Of a stretch of DNA of 64,000 bases, positions 42,775 through 52,025 are shown in pieces. Within the stretch, counting starts at the first letter, position 1, and every line of letters starts with the position of its first letter. The DNA comes from Algoriphagus sediminis (GTDB lineage: Bacteria > Bacteroidota > Bacteroidia > Cytophagales > Cyclobacteriaceae). The position numbers and the translations under genes were made by a program. The stretch is taken from contig NZ_JAUEPH010000002.1 of NCBI RefSeq assembly GCF_030403435.1, positions 620,001-684,000 of the forward strand, read 5' to 3'. The notes beneath the pieces are model-generated. The model had not been told where the DNA came from and did not search any database. It saw only the letters and a program-made list of their open reading frames with translations.

Positions 42775-43788
42775 TTAAACAAAATTAACCTCTGGCATTA
42801 AAAGAATATCAAATTTTTCCTTGACTGAGGACTGAATTTTTTTTGCTAATTCTACAATTTCCTTTCCTTCTCCCTGCCCATAATTCACCAAAACCAGCGG
42901 TTGTTTTTGGTGAACTCCGATGTTTCCAAATCTCTTTCCTTTCCAGCCGCTATTCTCAATCAACCAGGCTGCGGGGACTTTAACGCCATTCTTTTGAACA
43001 TAACCGGGGATGTTTGAATATTGCTTTTTGAGCGCTTCAAAGCTCTCTTGGGAAATGGTAGGATTTTTAAAAAATGATCCAGCATTGCCGATTTCAGCTG
43101 GGTTCGGAAGTTTAGATTCCCTGATTTTAATTACTGCTTTACTTACATCACGCACCGTGACTTCCTGAATTCCCATTTCTTTGAGAGTTTCTTTGATAAT
43201 CCCGTATTCTGTGTTTAAAGTCGGATTTTTGGAAAGCCTGAAGGTCACGGATGAGATGATATATTTGCCCTTAGCCTTATTCTTGAATATGCTTTCACGA
43301 TATCCAAATTGGCATTCAGTTTTATTGAAAGTCTCCAGTTCTAAGCTTTCCCTATTTAAAGCTTCTAATTCATAGAAGACTTCTTTTATCTCTACCCCGT
43401 AAGCTCCGATATTTTGCATAGGACTGGCACCAACAGTACCTGGAATAAGTGAAAGGTTTTCTATTCCACACCAGCCTTTTTCAATGCTTTGCATGACGAA
43501 AGCATGCCAGTTCTCACCTGCACCCACCTTCACAAAAACTTCATCCTGGTCTTCCTTCAATATTTCAACTCCTAATAGCTTGATAAGGATCACGAGTCCT
43601 TTAAAGTCTTGAGTGAGTAGAATATTGCTTCCGCCCCCAATGATTAATATTTCGTGCTTATTCTCTTTTGCCCAGAGTAAGGCCTTTTTCAGATCTTCTA
43701 CATCGGAAACTTCAACGAAAAAGCTTGCCATGTGATTTATTCCGAAGGTGTTATATGGAAAAAGAGAAACGTGCTGCTTAATTTTCAT
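42775..43788 (-). CDS. murB: UDP-N-acetylenolpyruvoylglucosamine reductase
   Basis: I chose the ATG at 43786-43788 (MKIKQHVSLFPYNTFGI); an upstream TTG at 43818 adds ten residues. The 337-residue FAD enzyme shows GGGSNILL, GIENLSLIPGTVGASPMQNIGAYG, YRESIFK, NAGSFFKNP with the catalytic Ser, and the C-terminal Glu in LLMPEVNFV. It reduces UDP-GlcNAc-enolpyruvate to UDP-MurNAc in peptidoglycan synthesis. Type I, E. coli-like form. The 175 bases downstream (42600-42774) hold only a doubtful 36-codon frame. Confidence 0.95.
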   Translation of the reverse strand: MKIKQHVSLFPYNTFGINHMASFFVEVSDVEDLKKALLWAKENKHEILIIGGGSNILLTQDFKGLVILIKLLGVEILKEDQDEVFVKVGAGENWHAFVMQSIEKGWCGIENLSLIPGTVGASPMQNIGAYGVEIKEVFYELEALNRESLELETFNKTECQFGYRESIFKNKAKGKYIISSVTFRLSKNPTLNTEYGIIKETLKEMGIQEVTVRDVSKAVIKIRESKLPNPAEIGNAGSFFKNPTISQESFEALKKQYSNIPGYVQKNGVKVPAAWLIENSGWKGKRFGNIGVHQKQPLVLVNYGQGEGKEIVELAKKIQSSVKEKFDILLMPEVNFV

Positions 43789-43946
43789 TTTTGGAGCTTG
43801 TTTTTGCGAAGAAAGCAAGATTTATGCGAATCGGCATTTCAGAAGGAATTAAAAATTCAAAAATCACCTTCCAAAATCATAAACTCGACAGAAATGGCAG
43901 AAGAATCCAATAAAAGTATATCTTCAAGAATTAACTTTTTACCACA

Positions 43947-45086
43947 ATGAACACCCGAGAGCGATATTTGTCAGTCAGACAATATTCCCTGGATTTATGT
44001 AAAAACCTGATAAAAGAAGACTTTGGGCTGCAGGCCTCCGAAGAAGTTAGCCCCCCAAAGTGGCATTTGGCGCACACTACTTGGTTTTTTGAGCAATTTA
44101 TCCTCATCAATTATATGGATGATTATAAGGTTGCTCACCCTCAGTTCAATTTCCTATTTAATTCATATTACAACACCCACGGAAACAGGACAGCTAGAAA
44201 TCAGCGTGGCTTGATGTCGCGACCTGGTGTGGATGAAGTATTGGAATACAGGAAATACGTGGATGAGGCAATGTTACGTTTGATTGAGCAGGGAAATGAG
44301 GAAGTGGAAAAACTGGTGATCCTTGGTACACATCACGAACAACAACATCAGGAACTTCTAATCACAGATTTGAAATTTAGTATTTGGCACAATCCACTGG
44401 ATGTCCAAGTCATGGATGTCCATGAATACCCAACTGAAAAGGAAAATGGATGGGTAGAGATGAGCGAAGGATTGTATCAAATTGGCCATAGGGGAGATGG
44501 GTTTTGCTTTGATAATGAACTAGGGCCACATAAAGTGTTTTTGCAACCATTTTCTATTGGAAAGAATCTCGTGAGCAATGAAGAATACCTCGCTTTTGTG
44601 GAGTCAGATGGGTATCAAAACCCAAAATATTGGCACGATGAAGGTTGGGCCTGGGTGAAAAGGGATAAAATAGATGCTCCTTTATACTGGGAAAAACGAG
44701 ATGGGAAGTGGACCTATTACACGTTAAACGGTAGGGAGGAGATTGACCCAAAATCCCCAGTTGCCCATGTGAGCTTTTACGAGGCCTCTGCTTATGCGAT
44801 GTGGAAAGGGCTGAGGCTTCCCACAGAATTTGAATGGGAAGCTTCGAATGAAAGGTTTAAATGGGGTTCTCGATGGGAGTGGACCAATTCCGCCTATCTG
44901 GCTTATCCAGGGTTTAAAATCGCCCCGGGAGCCCTAGGAGAATATAATGGGAAATTTATGGTAAACCAGATGGTGTTACGAGGTGCTTCCATAGCCACTT
45001 CTCCCAACCATTCCAGAGCTACTTATAGAAACTTTTTCCATCCTCATTTGAGATGGCAATTTATGGGGATTCGCTTAGCCAAATAA
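43947..45086 (+). CDS. egtB: Ergothioneine biosynthesis sulfoxide synthase (EgtB-like)
   Basis: The 379-residue protein joins an N-terminal DinB-like domain with the iron ligands His43 (WHLAHTTWFFE) and His130/His134 (HHEQQHQELL), to a C-terminal FGE-sulfatase/C-type-lectin domain (GLYQIGHRGDGFCFDNE, GLRLPTEFEWEAS, MVLRGAS, RNFFHP). EgtB makes the C-S bond between hercynine and a thiol. The region before WEWTNSAY is shortened relative to longer EgtB proteins. No egtC glutamine amidotransferase is nearby, which suggests a type that uses cysteine directly. It is followed 9 bases later by egtD. Confidence 0.88.
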   Translation: MNTRERYLSVRQYSLDLCKNLIKEDFGLQASEEVSPPKWHLAHTTWFFEQFILINYMDDYKVAHPQFNFLFNSYYNTHGNRTARNQRGLMSRPGVDEVLEYRKYVDEAMLRLIEQGNEEVEKLVILGTHHEQQHQELLITDLKFSIWHNPLDVQVMDVHEYPTEKENGWVEMSEGLYQIGHRGDGFCFDNELGPHKVFLQPFSIGKNLVSNEEYLAFVESDGYQNPKYWHDEGWAWVKRDKIDAPLYWEKRDGKWTYYTLNGREEIDPKSPVAHVSFYEASAYAMWKGLRLPTEFEWEASNERFKWGSRWEWTNSAYLAYPGFKIAPGALGEYNGKFMVNQMVLRGASIATSPNHSRATYRNFFHPHLRWQFMGIRLAK

Positions 45087-45095
45087 TTAGAGAGA

Positions 45096-46064
45096 ATGTC
45101 AGCAAAGAAAAATCTTGATTTGGGCAGTTTTGCTCAGGATGTTTTGATTGGACTATCGTCAAAGCCTAAGTCAATACCTTCCAAATATTTTTATGATGCC
45201 ACAGGGGATAAACTTTTCCAACAGATCATGGCAATGCCGGAATATTATCTGACCAGAAAGGAATTTGAAATTCTTGAAAACCAGCACAAATCCATTTTAA
45301 AGAAAATCTTGTCTAAAAATGAGCCATTTAATTTGGTCGAACTAGGGGCTGGTGATGGACTCAAGACGAAAATACTACTCAGGTATTTGGATGTAATTGG
45401 CGCAGATTTCACTTATTTTCCAATTGATTTTTCGGGAACAGTTTTGGAAGAATTAAAAGGCAGCCTTGCAGAGGAGCTTCCAAACCTTCCAGTGAAACCC
45501 ATTGAGGATACCTACCGAGGCTCACTCTTAAAAAGGGAATGGGAGAATGGTAAGCCTTCCCTGATTCTTTTCCTTGGAGGGAATATTGGAAATTTTCCAT
45601 TAAAGGAAGCCCGCGATGTACTGGATCATCTGAGGCTGGGAACGGTGTTTGGGGACGAAGTACTTTTAGGCTTTGACCTCAAAAAAAATCCACAGACCAT
45701 TCTGGATGCCTACCATGACAAAGAAGGAATCACGCGAGAATTCAATCTAAACCTACTGAAAAGAATGAACCGGGAGCTCGGAGCTAATTTCGATGTGGAA
45801 GAGTTTATGCATTGGCCAAGTTACAACCCCGTGAATGGTGAATGTAGAAGCCATCTAGTCTCATTGAAAAAGCAAAAGGTGGATATTACTGCGCTTAACC
45901 AAGCTTTTGAATTTGAGGCTTTTGAGCCGATTTTTATTGAAATCAGTAAAAAGTATAATCTGGGTGAGATTAAAAAATTAGCTCGCCGTTCTGGTTTTGA
46001 ATTGAAGGAGGCCTTTTTGGATGGGGAATCTTTTTTTGCAGATGTCCTTTGGGAAAGGGTTTAA
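45096..46064 (+). CDS. egtD: L-histidine N-alpha-methyltransferase
   Basis: The 322-residue SAM-dependent methyltransferase has SKYFYDATGDKLFQQI and MPEYYLTRKEFEIL at its N-terminus, the SAM loop VELGAGDGLKTKILL, FLGGNIGNF, and a Glu/Ser histidine-binding C-terminal part. It trimethylates histidine to hercynine, the first step of ergothioneine synthesis. The adjacent egtB gene confirms the pathway. The stop lies at the edge of a bidirectional terminator. Confidence 0.93.
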   Translation: MSAKKNLDLGSFAQDVLIGLSSKPKSIPSKYFYDATGDKLFQQIMAMPEYYLTRKEFEILENQHKSILKKILSKNEPFNLVELGAGDGLKTKILLRYLDVIGADFTYFPIDFSGTVLEELKGSLAEELPNLPVKPIEDTYRGSLLKREWENGKPSLILFLGGNIGNFPLKEARDVLDHLRLGTVFGDEVLLGFDLKKNPQTILDAYHDKEGITREFNLNLLKRMNRELGANFDVEEFMHWPSYNPVNGECRSHLVSLKKQKVDITALNQAFEFEAFEPIFIEISKKYNLGEIKKLARRSGFELKEAFLDGESFFADVLWERV

Positions 46065-46093
46065 AAAAAGCCGGATTCAGATCCGGCTCATTT
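46063..46093. terminator. Bidirectional intrinsic terminator
   Basis: 8-bp perfect stem AGCCGGAT/ATCCGGCT with loop TCAG, an A-run before it and a T-run after CA. It lies between convergent egtD and the phospho-sugar mutase gene. Confidence 0.83.
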
Positions 46094-47824
46094 TTAACTG
46101 AAGTAGCTTTTTAGACCTTCCATTTTTTCGACCAATTCCTGTTCTACTTTTCGGTAGTCATCCTCTGAAGCTAAAGGGGAGTTCACAGAGAAATAGTATT
46201 TAATTTTTGGCTCAGTTCCTGATGGTCGTGCAGAAATTTTGCTTCCATCTTTCAGGTAAAACTGGATTACATTAGATGAATCCATATCAAGCTTTTCCTC
46301 CGTTCCAGATAACACATTTTTGATGGTTCCTTCCTTTACATCGATCACTTTTTCTACAGGGATTCCATTCATTTCGCTTGGTGGATCCGTTCTAAATCCA
46401 TTCATCAAAGCTTGAATTTGTTCTGCACCGTCTTTTCCCTTTTTGGTCACAGAAATCAAAGACTCCTTGTAGAAACCAAATCTCTCATAAACCTCTGCGA
46501 GAACTTCAAAGACTGTTTTCCCTTGGGTTTTGTAATAGGCGATCGCCTCAGCAACCATTGCACAGGCACTCACTCCATCCTTATCCCTGACAAAATCACC
46601 GACCAGATAGCCATAAGACTCCTCGCCACCACCCACGAAAGTTTCTTTCCCTTCGAGTTCTCTGATGATGGCTGCTATGTTTTTGAATCCAGTAAGAACA
46701 TTGAAACATTTTACTCCGAACCCTTCTGCAATCCGATTGATCAACTCGGTGGTTACGATGGTATTCACCATAAACTGGTTTCCATCTAGCTTTCCCGCTT
46801 CCTTCCATTTGCTTAAAAGGTAATTTGTGAGCAAAGTCCCAGTTTGATTTCCATTCAGCAGCTCATACTCACCTTTTTCGTTAGGTACTACTGCAGCATA
46901 GCGATCTCCGTCTGGGTCACAGGCTAATACCAGTTCTGCATTAACCTCTTTCCCCAGTGCGACGGACATGGACAAGGCCTCTGCTTCTTCAGGATTTGGA
47001 TAAATGACAGTTGGGAAGTTACCATCAGGTTCGGCTTGTTCCTTCACCACATGAATATTCTTGAACCCAAAAGCCTTCAAAGCCGCAGGAACCATTTTGC
47101 CTGATGCACCATGAATAGGACTGAAGACTATGGGCATGTCTTCATTTGACTTAATCGCTCCTGGTGATAGGCTTAAGCCCTTTACTTTTTCAAGGTAAAT
47201 CTTATCAAAATCTTCTTCAATATAATGGAAGAGCTCTTCGTTCTTGTTCCAATTCACCTTGTCGAACGAAGATATTTTATTCACCTCATCGATGATATTT
47301 TTATCATGAGGAGCAACTACTTGAGCGCCGTCGTCCCAATATGCTTTATAGCCATTGTATTCCTTTGGGTTATGTGACGCAGTGATCATTACGCCACTTT
47401 TGCATCCGAAATGCCTCACGGCAAAACTTAACATAGGAGTAGGGCGCATCTCTCTGAAATAGTATACATGAATTCCATTTGCTGTAAGAACATCTGCAGT
47501 AGTTTTCGCAAAGAGCGTATTGTTGATTCTACTATCATGGGTAATAGCTACGCGTATTTCTTCCCCTGGAAAACATTTCAGAAGGTAATTCGCAAGGCCC
47601 TGAGTAGCCATCCCAACCGTATAGACATTCATTCGGTTAGTTCCTACCCCCATAAGCCCTCTAAGACCTCCAGTACCGAATTCTAAATCCTTGTAAAAGG
47701 AATCAATGAATTCAGTGGGGTCAGAATCCCTAAGCTTTTTAATTGATTCTTTTGTAGTCTGATCTACATTTCCTTCAAGCCATTTTTGTGCTCTTTCGGT
47801 AATTTTTGGGTCGATATTGCTCAT
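46094..47824 (-). CDS. Phospho-sugar mutase (phosphoglucomutase/phosphomannomutase)
   Basis: The 576-residue alpha-D-phosphohexomutase has the phosphoserine loop TASHNPKEYNGYKAYW, the metal loop DPDGDRYA, the sugar loop GGGEESYGYL, and the phosphate-binding end RPSGTEPKIKYY. All four active-site parts are present. It interconverts hexose 1- and 6-phosphates. The length and the RGLMGVGTNRMN segment fit the PGM2/PgcA-type enzymes of Bacteroidota and Bacilli. It is a single-gene unit ending at a bidirectional terminator. Confidence 0.94.
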   Translation of the reverse strand: MSNIDPKITERAQKWLEGNVDQTTKESIKKLRDSDPTEFIDSFYKDLEFGTGGLRGLMGVGTNRMNVYTVGMATQGLANYLLKCFPGEEIRVAITHDSRINNTLFAKTTADVLTANGIHVYYFREMRPTPMLSFAVRHFGCKSGVMITASHNPKEYNGYKAYWDDGAQVVAPHDKNIIDEVNKISSFDKVNWNKNEELFHYIEEDFDKIYLEKVKGLSLSPGAIKSNEDMPIVFSPIHGASGKMVPAALKAFGFKNIHVVKEQAEPDGNFPTVIYPNPEEAEALSMSVALGKEVNAELVLACDPDGDRYAAVVPNEKGEYELLNGNQTGTLLTNYLLSKWKEAGKLDGNQFMVNTIVTTELINRIAEGFGVKCFNVLTGFKNIAAIIRELEGKETFVGGGEESYGYLVGDFVRDKDGVSACAMVAEAIAYYKTQGKTVFEVLAEVYERFGFYKESLISVTKKGKDGAEQIQALMNGFRTDPPSEMNGIPVEKVIDVKEGTIKNVLSGTEEKLDMDSSNVIQFYLKDGSKISARPSGTEPKIKYYFSVNSPLASEDDYRKVEQELVEKMEGLKSYFS

Positions 47825-47935
47825 TATCTTTTAAATTCTTAAAACACTCAAGATATCGAATTTGTGAAAAATAGCTATGCAATTCAGTGAGAGTTTTGCT
47901 TTGTAAACGGTTAAACAATAATCCAAGGATTGCAT

Positions 47936-47943
47936 TATTTTTG
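47936..47943 (+). promoter_or_regulatory. Candidate -7 element for the 418-residue exported protein
   Basis: TATTTTTG matches TAnnTTTG, 17 bases before the ATG at 47961. No good -33 partner. Confidence 0.35.
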
Positions 47944-47960
47944 CAAAGCTTTCTAAGTAT

Positions 47961-49217
47961 ATGCGCCAAATTCTACTCATCACCCTTTTCCTTTTCATTT
48001 CTTCTCATTCTGTTTTCAGTTACAACGAAGTACTGGTGGTGATGAATCCGGATACTCAGGACTCAATTGGATTGACTGTTAAGCCTTTGGTCATTGATGA
48101 GAGTTTTACCGGGAAGGTCGAATTGGCTAGTAGGATGCCGGATTCAGAGATCAAAGAAAGAAAGCTTAACTGGGCCATCCGGAAACTGGATCGCTGGGGT
48201 AAGCCTTCCACCATACATCAAAGCTCCATTCCACTTTTCCAGGGAACTAAATTTTCTGGAAGAACTCTTTTTTTGGATTTGCCTGAGAGATGGGAGCGGG
48301 GGGATTTTCTTGAGTTGAGTTTGGTGGATGATAAGGGTAAAGAAATTAGTAACTGGACATACCCATTCCTTTTGCCATTCGAAATGAATGACAAAGTATT
48401 AGGACCTTATAAAAGGATTGCGAGGGAGCCATTAAGTCTTCAGGAAATTGATGGCGATTTAATTCTAATCGCAGGTACAAGGAAGTTTGTCTTTGATATG
48501 AGAGCGAATTACCTCCGTGAGATATGGTTAGATGGTGAGATGATACCCTTTGCGCAAGTCTCTTACTCTATAGAAGGTTTAGATCTTTTGAAAGGAAAAA
48601 AGTATTACGATTGGAATTCCAATGGCTCTTTGACGGTGTACTTTGAGTTTACACCTTCTGATTCTAAGGTTGCTTGGACTGTATTCGCAGATGGTAGGTT
48701 AAAACTAGAAACCGATTTATATATTTCTGATAATCAAATAATTAATAAACCAGGATTAGGATTTGATTTAAATGAAAACAAACTGAAGGAGATTAAATGG
48801 ATAGGAAATGGTCCAAAGGCTGAATCCGTTCTGCATTCTTCAAAGTTTGGAATTTGGCAAAGCTTTCTGAATGAGAATTCTAATCCGGATTTTTCAATGG
48901 GTGGAGGAATAACAAGTGAAGCTGATCTCTACGCTTTAAGATTAAAATTTGAGAGAACAGATGTAATAATCAGATCGGAAACTCAAGGAATATTTTTTGA
49001 ATTACAGAATCCAATCTGGGGTACTTCCAATAGCGACTTACCAATTACCTATTCTATTAATTCTGATTTAGGTTTGCTCATTAATAAGGATGACTTTTAT
49101 CAAGCTTATGTTCCTGAAGCAGAAAGCAGCCCCTCAGGAGAAGGAAGTCAACAAGCAACACAAAACGAATTTAAAAAAGGTTTAACCCTTTGGTTCGACT
49201 TCAAAAAAGCACCTTAA
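47961..49217 (+). CDS. Exported protein resembling the small-chain domain of GH2 beta-galactosidase
   Basis: The 418-residue protein has a Sec signal (about residues 1-20). No TIM barrel or catalytic glutamate motif is visible. Several segments recall the non-catalytic beta-sandwich and C-terminal small-chain region of GH2 beta-galactosidases: ELSLVDDKGKEISNWTYPF (like LLDxxGxExxRW), KPGLGFDLNENKLKEIKWIGNGPKAESV (like PRIGLxFxLPxxxxxxxWYGRGPxE), and FGIWQS. It may be a sugar-binding or glycan-associated accessory protein. This is pattern resemblance only. Its stop overlaps the convergent DUF502 gene by four bases. Confidence 0.6.
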   Translation: MRQILLITLFLFISSHSVFSYNEVLVVMNPDTQDSIGLTVKPLVIDESFTGKVELASRMPDSEIKERKLNWAIRKLDRWGKPSTIHQSSIPLFQGTKFSGRTLFLDLPERWERGDFLELSLVDDKGKEISNWTYPFLLPFEMNDKVLGPYKRIAREPLSLQEIDGDLILIAGTRKFVFDMRANYLREIWLDGEMIPFAQVSYSIEGLDLLKGKKYYDWNSNGSLTVYFEFTPSDSKVAWTVFADGRLKLETDLYISDNQIINKPGLGFDLNENKLKEIKWIGNGPKAESVLHSSKFGIWQSFLNENSNPDFSMGGGITSEADLYALRLKFERTDVIIRSETQGIFFELQNPIWGTSNSDLPITYSINSDLGLLINKDDFYQAYVPEAESSPSGEGSQQATQNEFKKGLTLWFDFKKAP

Positions 49218-49801
49218 TGGATTTCGTTGCTTAACAGTTTTTCAGTATTAGTTCCGAGTTGCCGCATTATTTTGACTATGGTGTCCTTGCGGTAATTGGT
49301 TTTTGTGACATCTTTTTCTTTGAAAATTATCACATTTCCTTCCCAGGCGGAAGGAGACCCAGGTACAAAAACCACCAGATCTCCATTTGCGAGGGTATCC
49401 ACATGAAAACCGAACATCTGCCCATCAATGGGAACGAGCACAATTGGGAAATCTTTACCACTGTCAATTCCAGCTTTAGCTTCCATTGTAGTTTTCATCA
49501 GCTGATATCCAGGTATAAAGGTTAGAATGTTATTTTCTATCCAGTTAACTATCACCTTTTTCTTCCTGTATTTTGTCAACCACCCAAGAATGAGACTGAT
49601 AAGAAGGAGCAAAACAATACTGCTTGTGAAAGGATAGTTCAAAAAGAAACCATCAGCATTCACTAGGGAAGCAAGTTCTAAAGACAATGGCCGAGCAATA
49701 GCAACAGCTTTCTCAAAAAGGATGATTAATAAAACGATGGGAAGAAGGAAGAATATTCCCGATTTGATTAATCCTGAAAGAGAGCGGAATAGATTTTTCA
49801 T
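49214..49801 (-). CDS. DUF502 family membrane protein
   Basis: The 195-residue protein has two N-terminal membrane helices (about residues 12-32 and 57-74) followed by NNILTFIPGYQLMKTTMEA, IVLVPIDGQMFGFHVD and VFVPGSPSAWEGNVIIF. This layout is DUF502, a membrane family of unknown function widespread in bacteria. It overlaps the 3' end of the convergent upstream-strand gene by four bases. Confidence 0.85.
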   Translation of the reverse strand: MKNLFRSLSGLIKSGIFFLLPIVLLIILFEKAVAIARPLSLELASLVNADGFFLNYPFTSSIVLLLLISLILGWLTKYRKKKVIVNWIENNILTFIPGYQLMKTTMEAKAGIDSGKDFPIVLVPIDGQMFGFHVDTLANGDLVVFVPGSPSAWEGNVIIFKEKDVTKTNYRKDTIVKIMRQLGTNTEKLLSNEIH

Positions 49802-49822
49802 GTGCTAAAGGTTTCAGGAAGA

Positions 49823-49849
49823 TAAAAAAAGCCGGCGAATTTCGCCGGC
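49823..49849 (-). terminator. Intrinsic terminator of hppD
   Basis: 7-bp GC-rich stem GCCGGCG/CGCCGGC with loop AATTT; on the minus strand a T-run follows. It lies just after the hppD stop. Confidence 0.82.
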
Positions 49850-49856
49850 GTTAAAC

Positions 49857-50951
49857 TTAGAGATTTCCTCGGAGTTCCTGCTCCCTTTCTATTGCCTCAA
49901 AAAGAGCCTTAAAGTTCCCTTTCCCAAAGGATTTGGCACCTTTTCTTTGTATGATTTCAAAAAACAAGGTCGGTCTGTCCTGGACAGGTTTGGTGAATAT
50001 TTGAAGTAGATATCCTTCATCATCACGATCTACCAAAATATTTAAATCCTTCAGTGGCTGTAGATCTTCATCGATTTTGCCTACTCGATCCAAGAGATCA
50101 TCATAATAGGTGCTGGGTACCTCCAGAAACTCAACTCCTCTTTTTCTCAGCTGGCTTACCGTTTCGATAATATCATTGGTAGCAATGGCCATATGCTGAA
50201 CTCCAGCTCCGTTGTAAAAGTCCAGATACTCTTCGATTTGGGACTTTTTCCGTCCTTCTGCAGGTTCATTGATAGGAAATTTGATGTAGCCATTTCCATT
50301 AGATACCACTTTTGACATGAGGGCTGTGTATTCAGTGGAAATGTCCTTATCATCAAAAGTTACCAAAAGGCTGAAGCCCATGACCTTTTCATAAAAGTCT
50401 ACCCACTGATTCATTTCACCTAGTTCCACATTACCGACGCAATGATCAATGTATCTCAATCCTATAGGCTCAGATTTGTATGTGCTTTTTCTCGGAACAA
50501 AACCTGGTAGAAAAACACCTGAATAGTTTTTGCGCTCGACAAAAGTGTGGATAGTCTCCCCATAAGTGCGAATAGATGCAACTTTAACCTCACCATGTTC
50601 ATCTGAGAGAATCTGAGGCTCTGAATAAGAAACTGCCCCACGCTTTGTTGTCTCCTCCCATGATTTTTGTGCATCATCCACCCAAAGGGCTAATACTTTT
50701 ACCCCATCTCCATGCTTTGCGATATGTCTGGTAATGTCATGATCTTCTACAAGAGGTGATGTAAGAACCAGCCTGATTTTATCTTGCTTTAATACGTAAG
50801 AAGCCCGATCCTTGACACCCGTCTCTGGTCCTTGATATGCAATTAATTCATAACCAAAAGCATATTGATAGTAAAGTGCTGACTGCTTTGCATTTCCGAC
50901 ATACAGTTCCACGTAGTCGGTTCCGTTGATAGGCAGAAAATCTTGATTCAT
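49857..50951 (-). CDS. hppD: 4-hydroxyphenylpyruvate dioxygenase
   Basis: The 364-residue enzyme has two vicinal-oxygen-chelate domains. The iron ligands are visible in the second: His in YIDHCVGNV, His in GVQHMAIATND and Glu in TLFFEIIQRKG. The C-terminal SFGKGNFKALFEAIE helix is typical of the family. It converts 4-hydroxyphenylpyruvate to homogentisate, the second step of tyrosine degradation. No homogentisate dioxygenase or other tyrosine catabolic gene is adjacent. It ends at its own terminator. Confidence 0.95.
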   Translation of the reverse strand: MNQDFLPINGTDYVELYVGNAKQSALYYQYAFGYELIAYQGPETGVKDRASYVLKQDKIRLVLTSPLVEDHDITRHIAKHGDGVKVLALWVDDAQKSWEETTKRGAVSYSEPQILSDEHGEVKVASIRTYGETIHTFVERKNYSGVFLPGFVPRKSTYKSEPIGLRYIDHCVGNVELGEMNQWVDFYEKVMGFSLLVTFDDKDISTEYTALMSKVVSNGNGYIKFPINEPAEGRKKSQIEEYLDFYNGAGVQHMAIATNDIIETVSQLRKRGVEFLEVPSTYYDDLLDRVGKIDEDLQPLKDLNILVDRDDEGYLLQIFTKPVQDRPTLFFEIIQRKGAKSFGKGNFKALFEAIEREQELRGNL

Positions 50952-51023
50952 TGGAAGTTTATTTTGGGTTTATTTTCATGCGAAGTTATAAATTCCCTCC
51001 TTTATTTCAGGAATCCTTCTTCC

Positions 51024-52025
51024 TTATTCTTGAGGATTTTGGTTCGTCCAAAGACTAACCAAACCCAAAAAAAGAATCGCAATGGCCCAGGCACCGATTG
51101 AAGTTTCCAGTGCTAGCCCTAGCAAAATAAGGTACCAGATTAGTGCAAGACAAAATCCAATAAGAAACTTGAAAGTGGAATAAAAGACCGTGTCTTTTAT
51201 TTTTGGCCTGAGCCAAAGCCAGATGAGAAATAATGGGAAGTGATAAATTTTCATCAGCTTATTTGGCAGTAAACTAGGATTCCCAACAGGGATATTGACT
51301 TTCCCATTCTCAAAGTAATTCTTTACTGCAATAGGGCTACTTAAGTCAACACCTTTATCGAGTAACTCAGCAAGGTTTTTTTCATAGTTTTCGGAGGGTA
51401 TTTCCACCATCAAATCTTTGACAGATTCCTGAACTTTTTTGGTGAGAAGCCCCGATTTGGCGGGAGGCATATCTACCGGTATGGCCTCACCAAAAATTAT
51501 CCTCACCACACTTCCGGACCTTTTATGGGCGCTAAAATTTATTCCTACAGGTAAAATCACCGGTTCGAGCTCAGGATACTTCTCCTTCAGGCCAAAGGCC
51601 ATTCGAGTAAAACCTTTACTTAGTGGTCGGATAAACCTTTGAAGACTGTGACTTCCCTCTGCGAAAATGATCACAGTTCCGTTTTTTCTTAGTACTTCGA
51701 AGGTCTGGTTAAAGGTATTCTCATTCTTTTGGATGGATGAAAATCCATCCCTTACTCTATAAACCGGGAGCATCCGGATCAAATGAAGAAGTTTAGCAGC
51801 GATTGGGTTTTTAAAGACCGAAGCCCGTGTGAGAAAATGAGGATTCAATCGGGTATGGGTTGCAAGAAGGAGGGGGTCGATCAGGGCATTTTGATGATTT
51901 GCGACAAGGATTACTGGTCTGTTTTTAGGAATATTCTGTTTGCCTTCCACATAAATCCTATGGAAATAGAGATGCAAAGCAACTTTAACAAGCAATCTCA
52001 AACAGAAATTCAAAAAGTCTTTCAT
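51024..52025 (-). CDS. 1-acyl-glycerol-3-phosphate acyltransferase-like (PlsC family)
   Basis: I chose the ATG at 52023-52025 (MKDFLNF), which overlaps the symporter stop as ATGA; a longer start at 52085 would run 60 bases into that gene. The 333-residue protein has the acyltransferase motifs NHQNALIDPLLL (motif I, His-Asp), FAEGSHS (motif III) and VILPVGINF. Two hydrophobic helices lie at the C-terminus. It transfers acyl chains to lysophospholipid or glycerol phosphate. Translational coupling to the symporter gene is likely. Confidence 0.88.
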   Translation of the reverse strand: MKDFLNFCLRLLVKVALHLYFHRIYVEGKQNIPKNRPVILVANHQNALIDPLLLATHTRLNPHFLTRASVFKNPIAAKLLHLIRMLPVYRVRDGFSSIQKNENTFNQTFEVLRKNGTVIIFAEGSHSLQRFIRPLSKGFTRMAFGLKEKYPELEPVILPVGINFSAHKRSGSVVRIIFGEAIPVDMPPAKSGLLTKKVQESVKDLMVEIPSENYEKNLAELLDKGVDLSSPIAVKNYFENGKVNIPVGNPSLLPNKLMKIYHFPLFLIWLWLRPKIKDTVFYSTFKFLIGFCLALIWYLILLGLALETSIGAWAIAILFLGLVSLWTNQNPQE

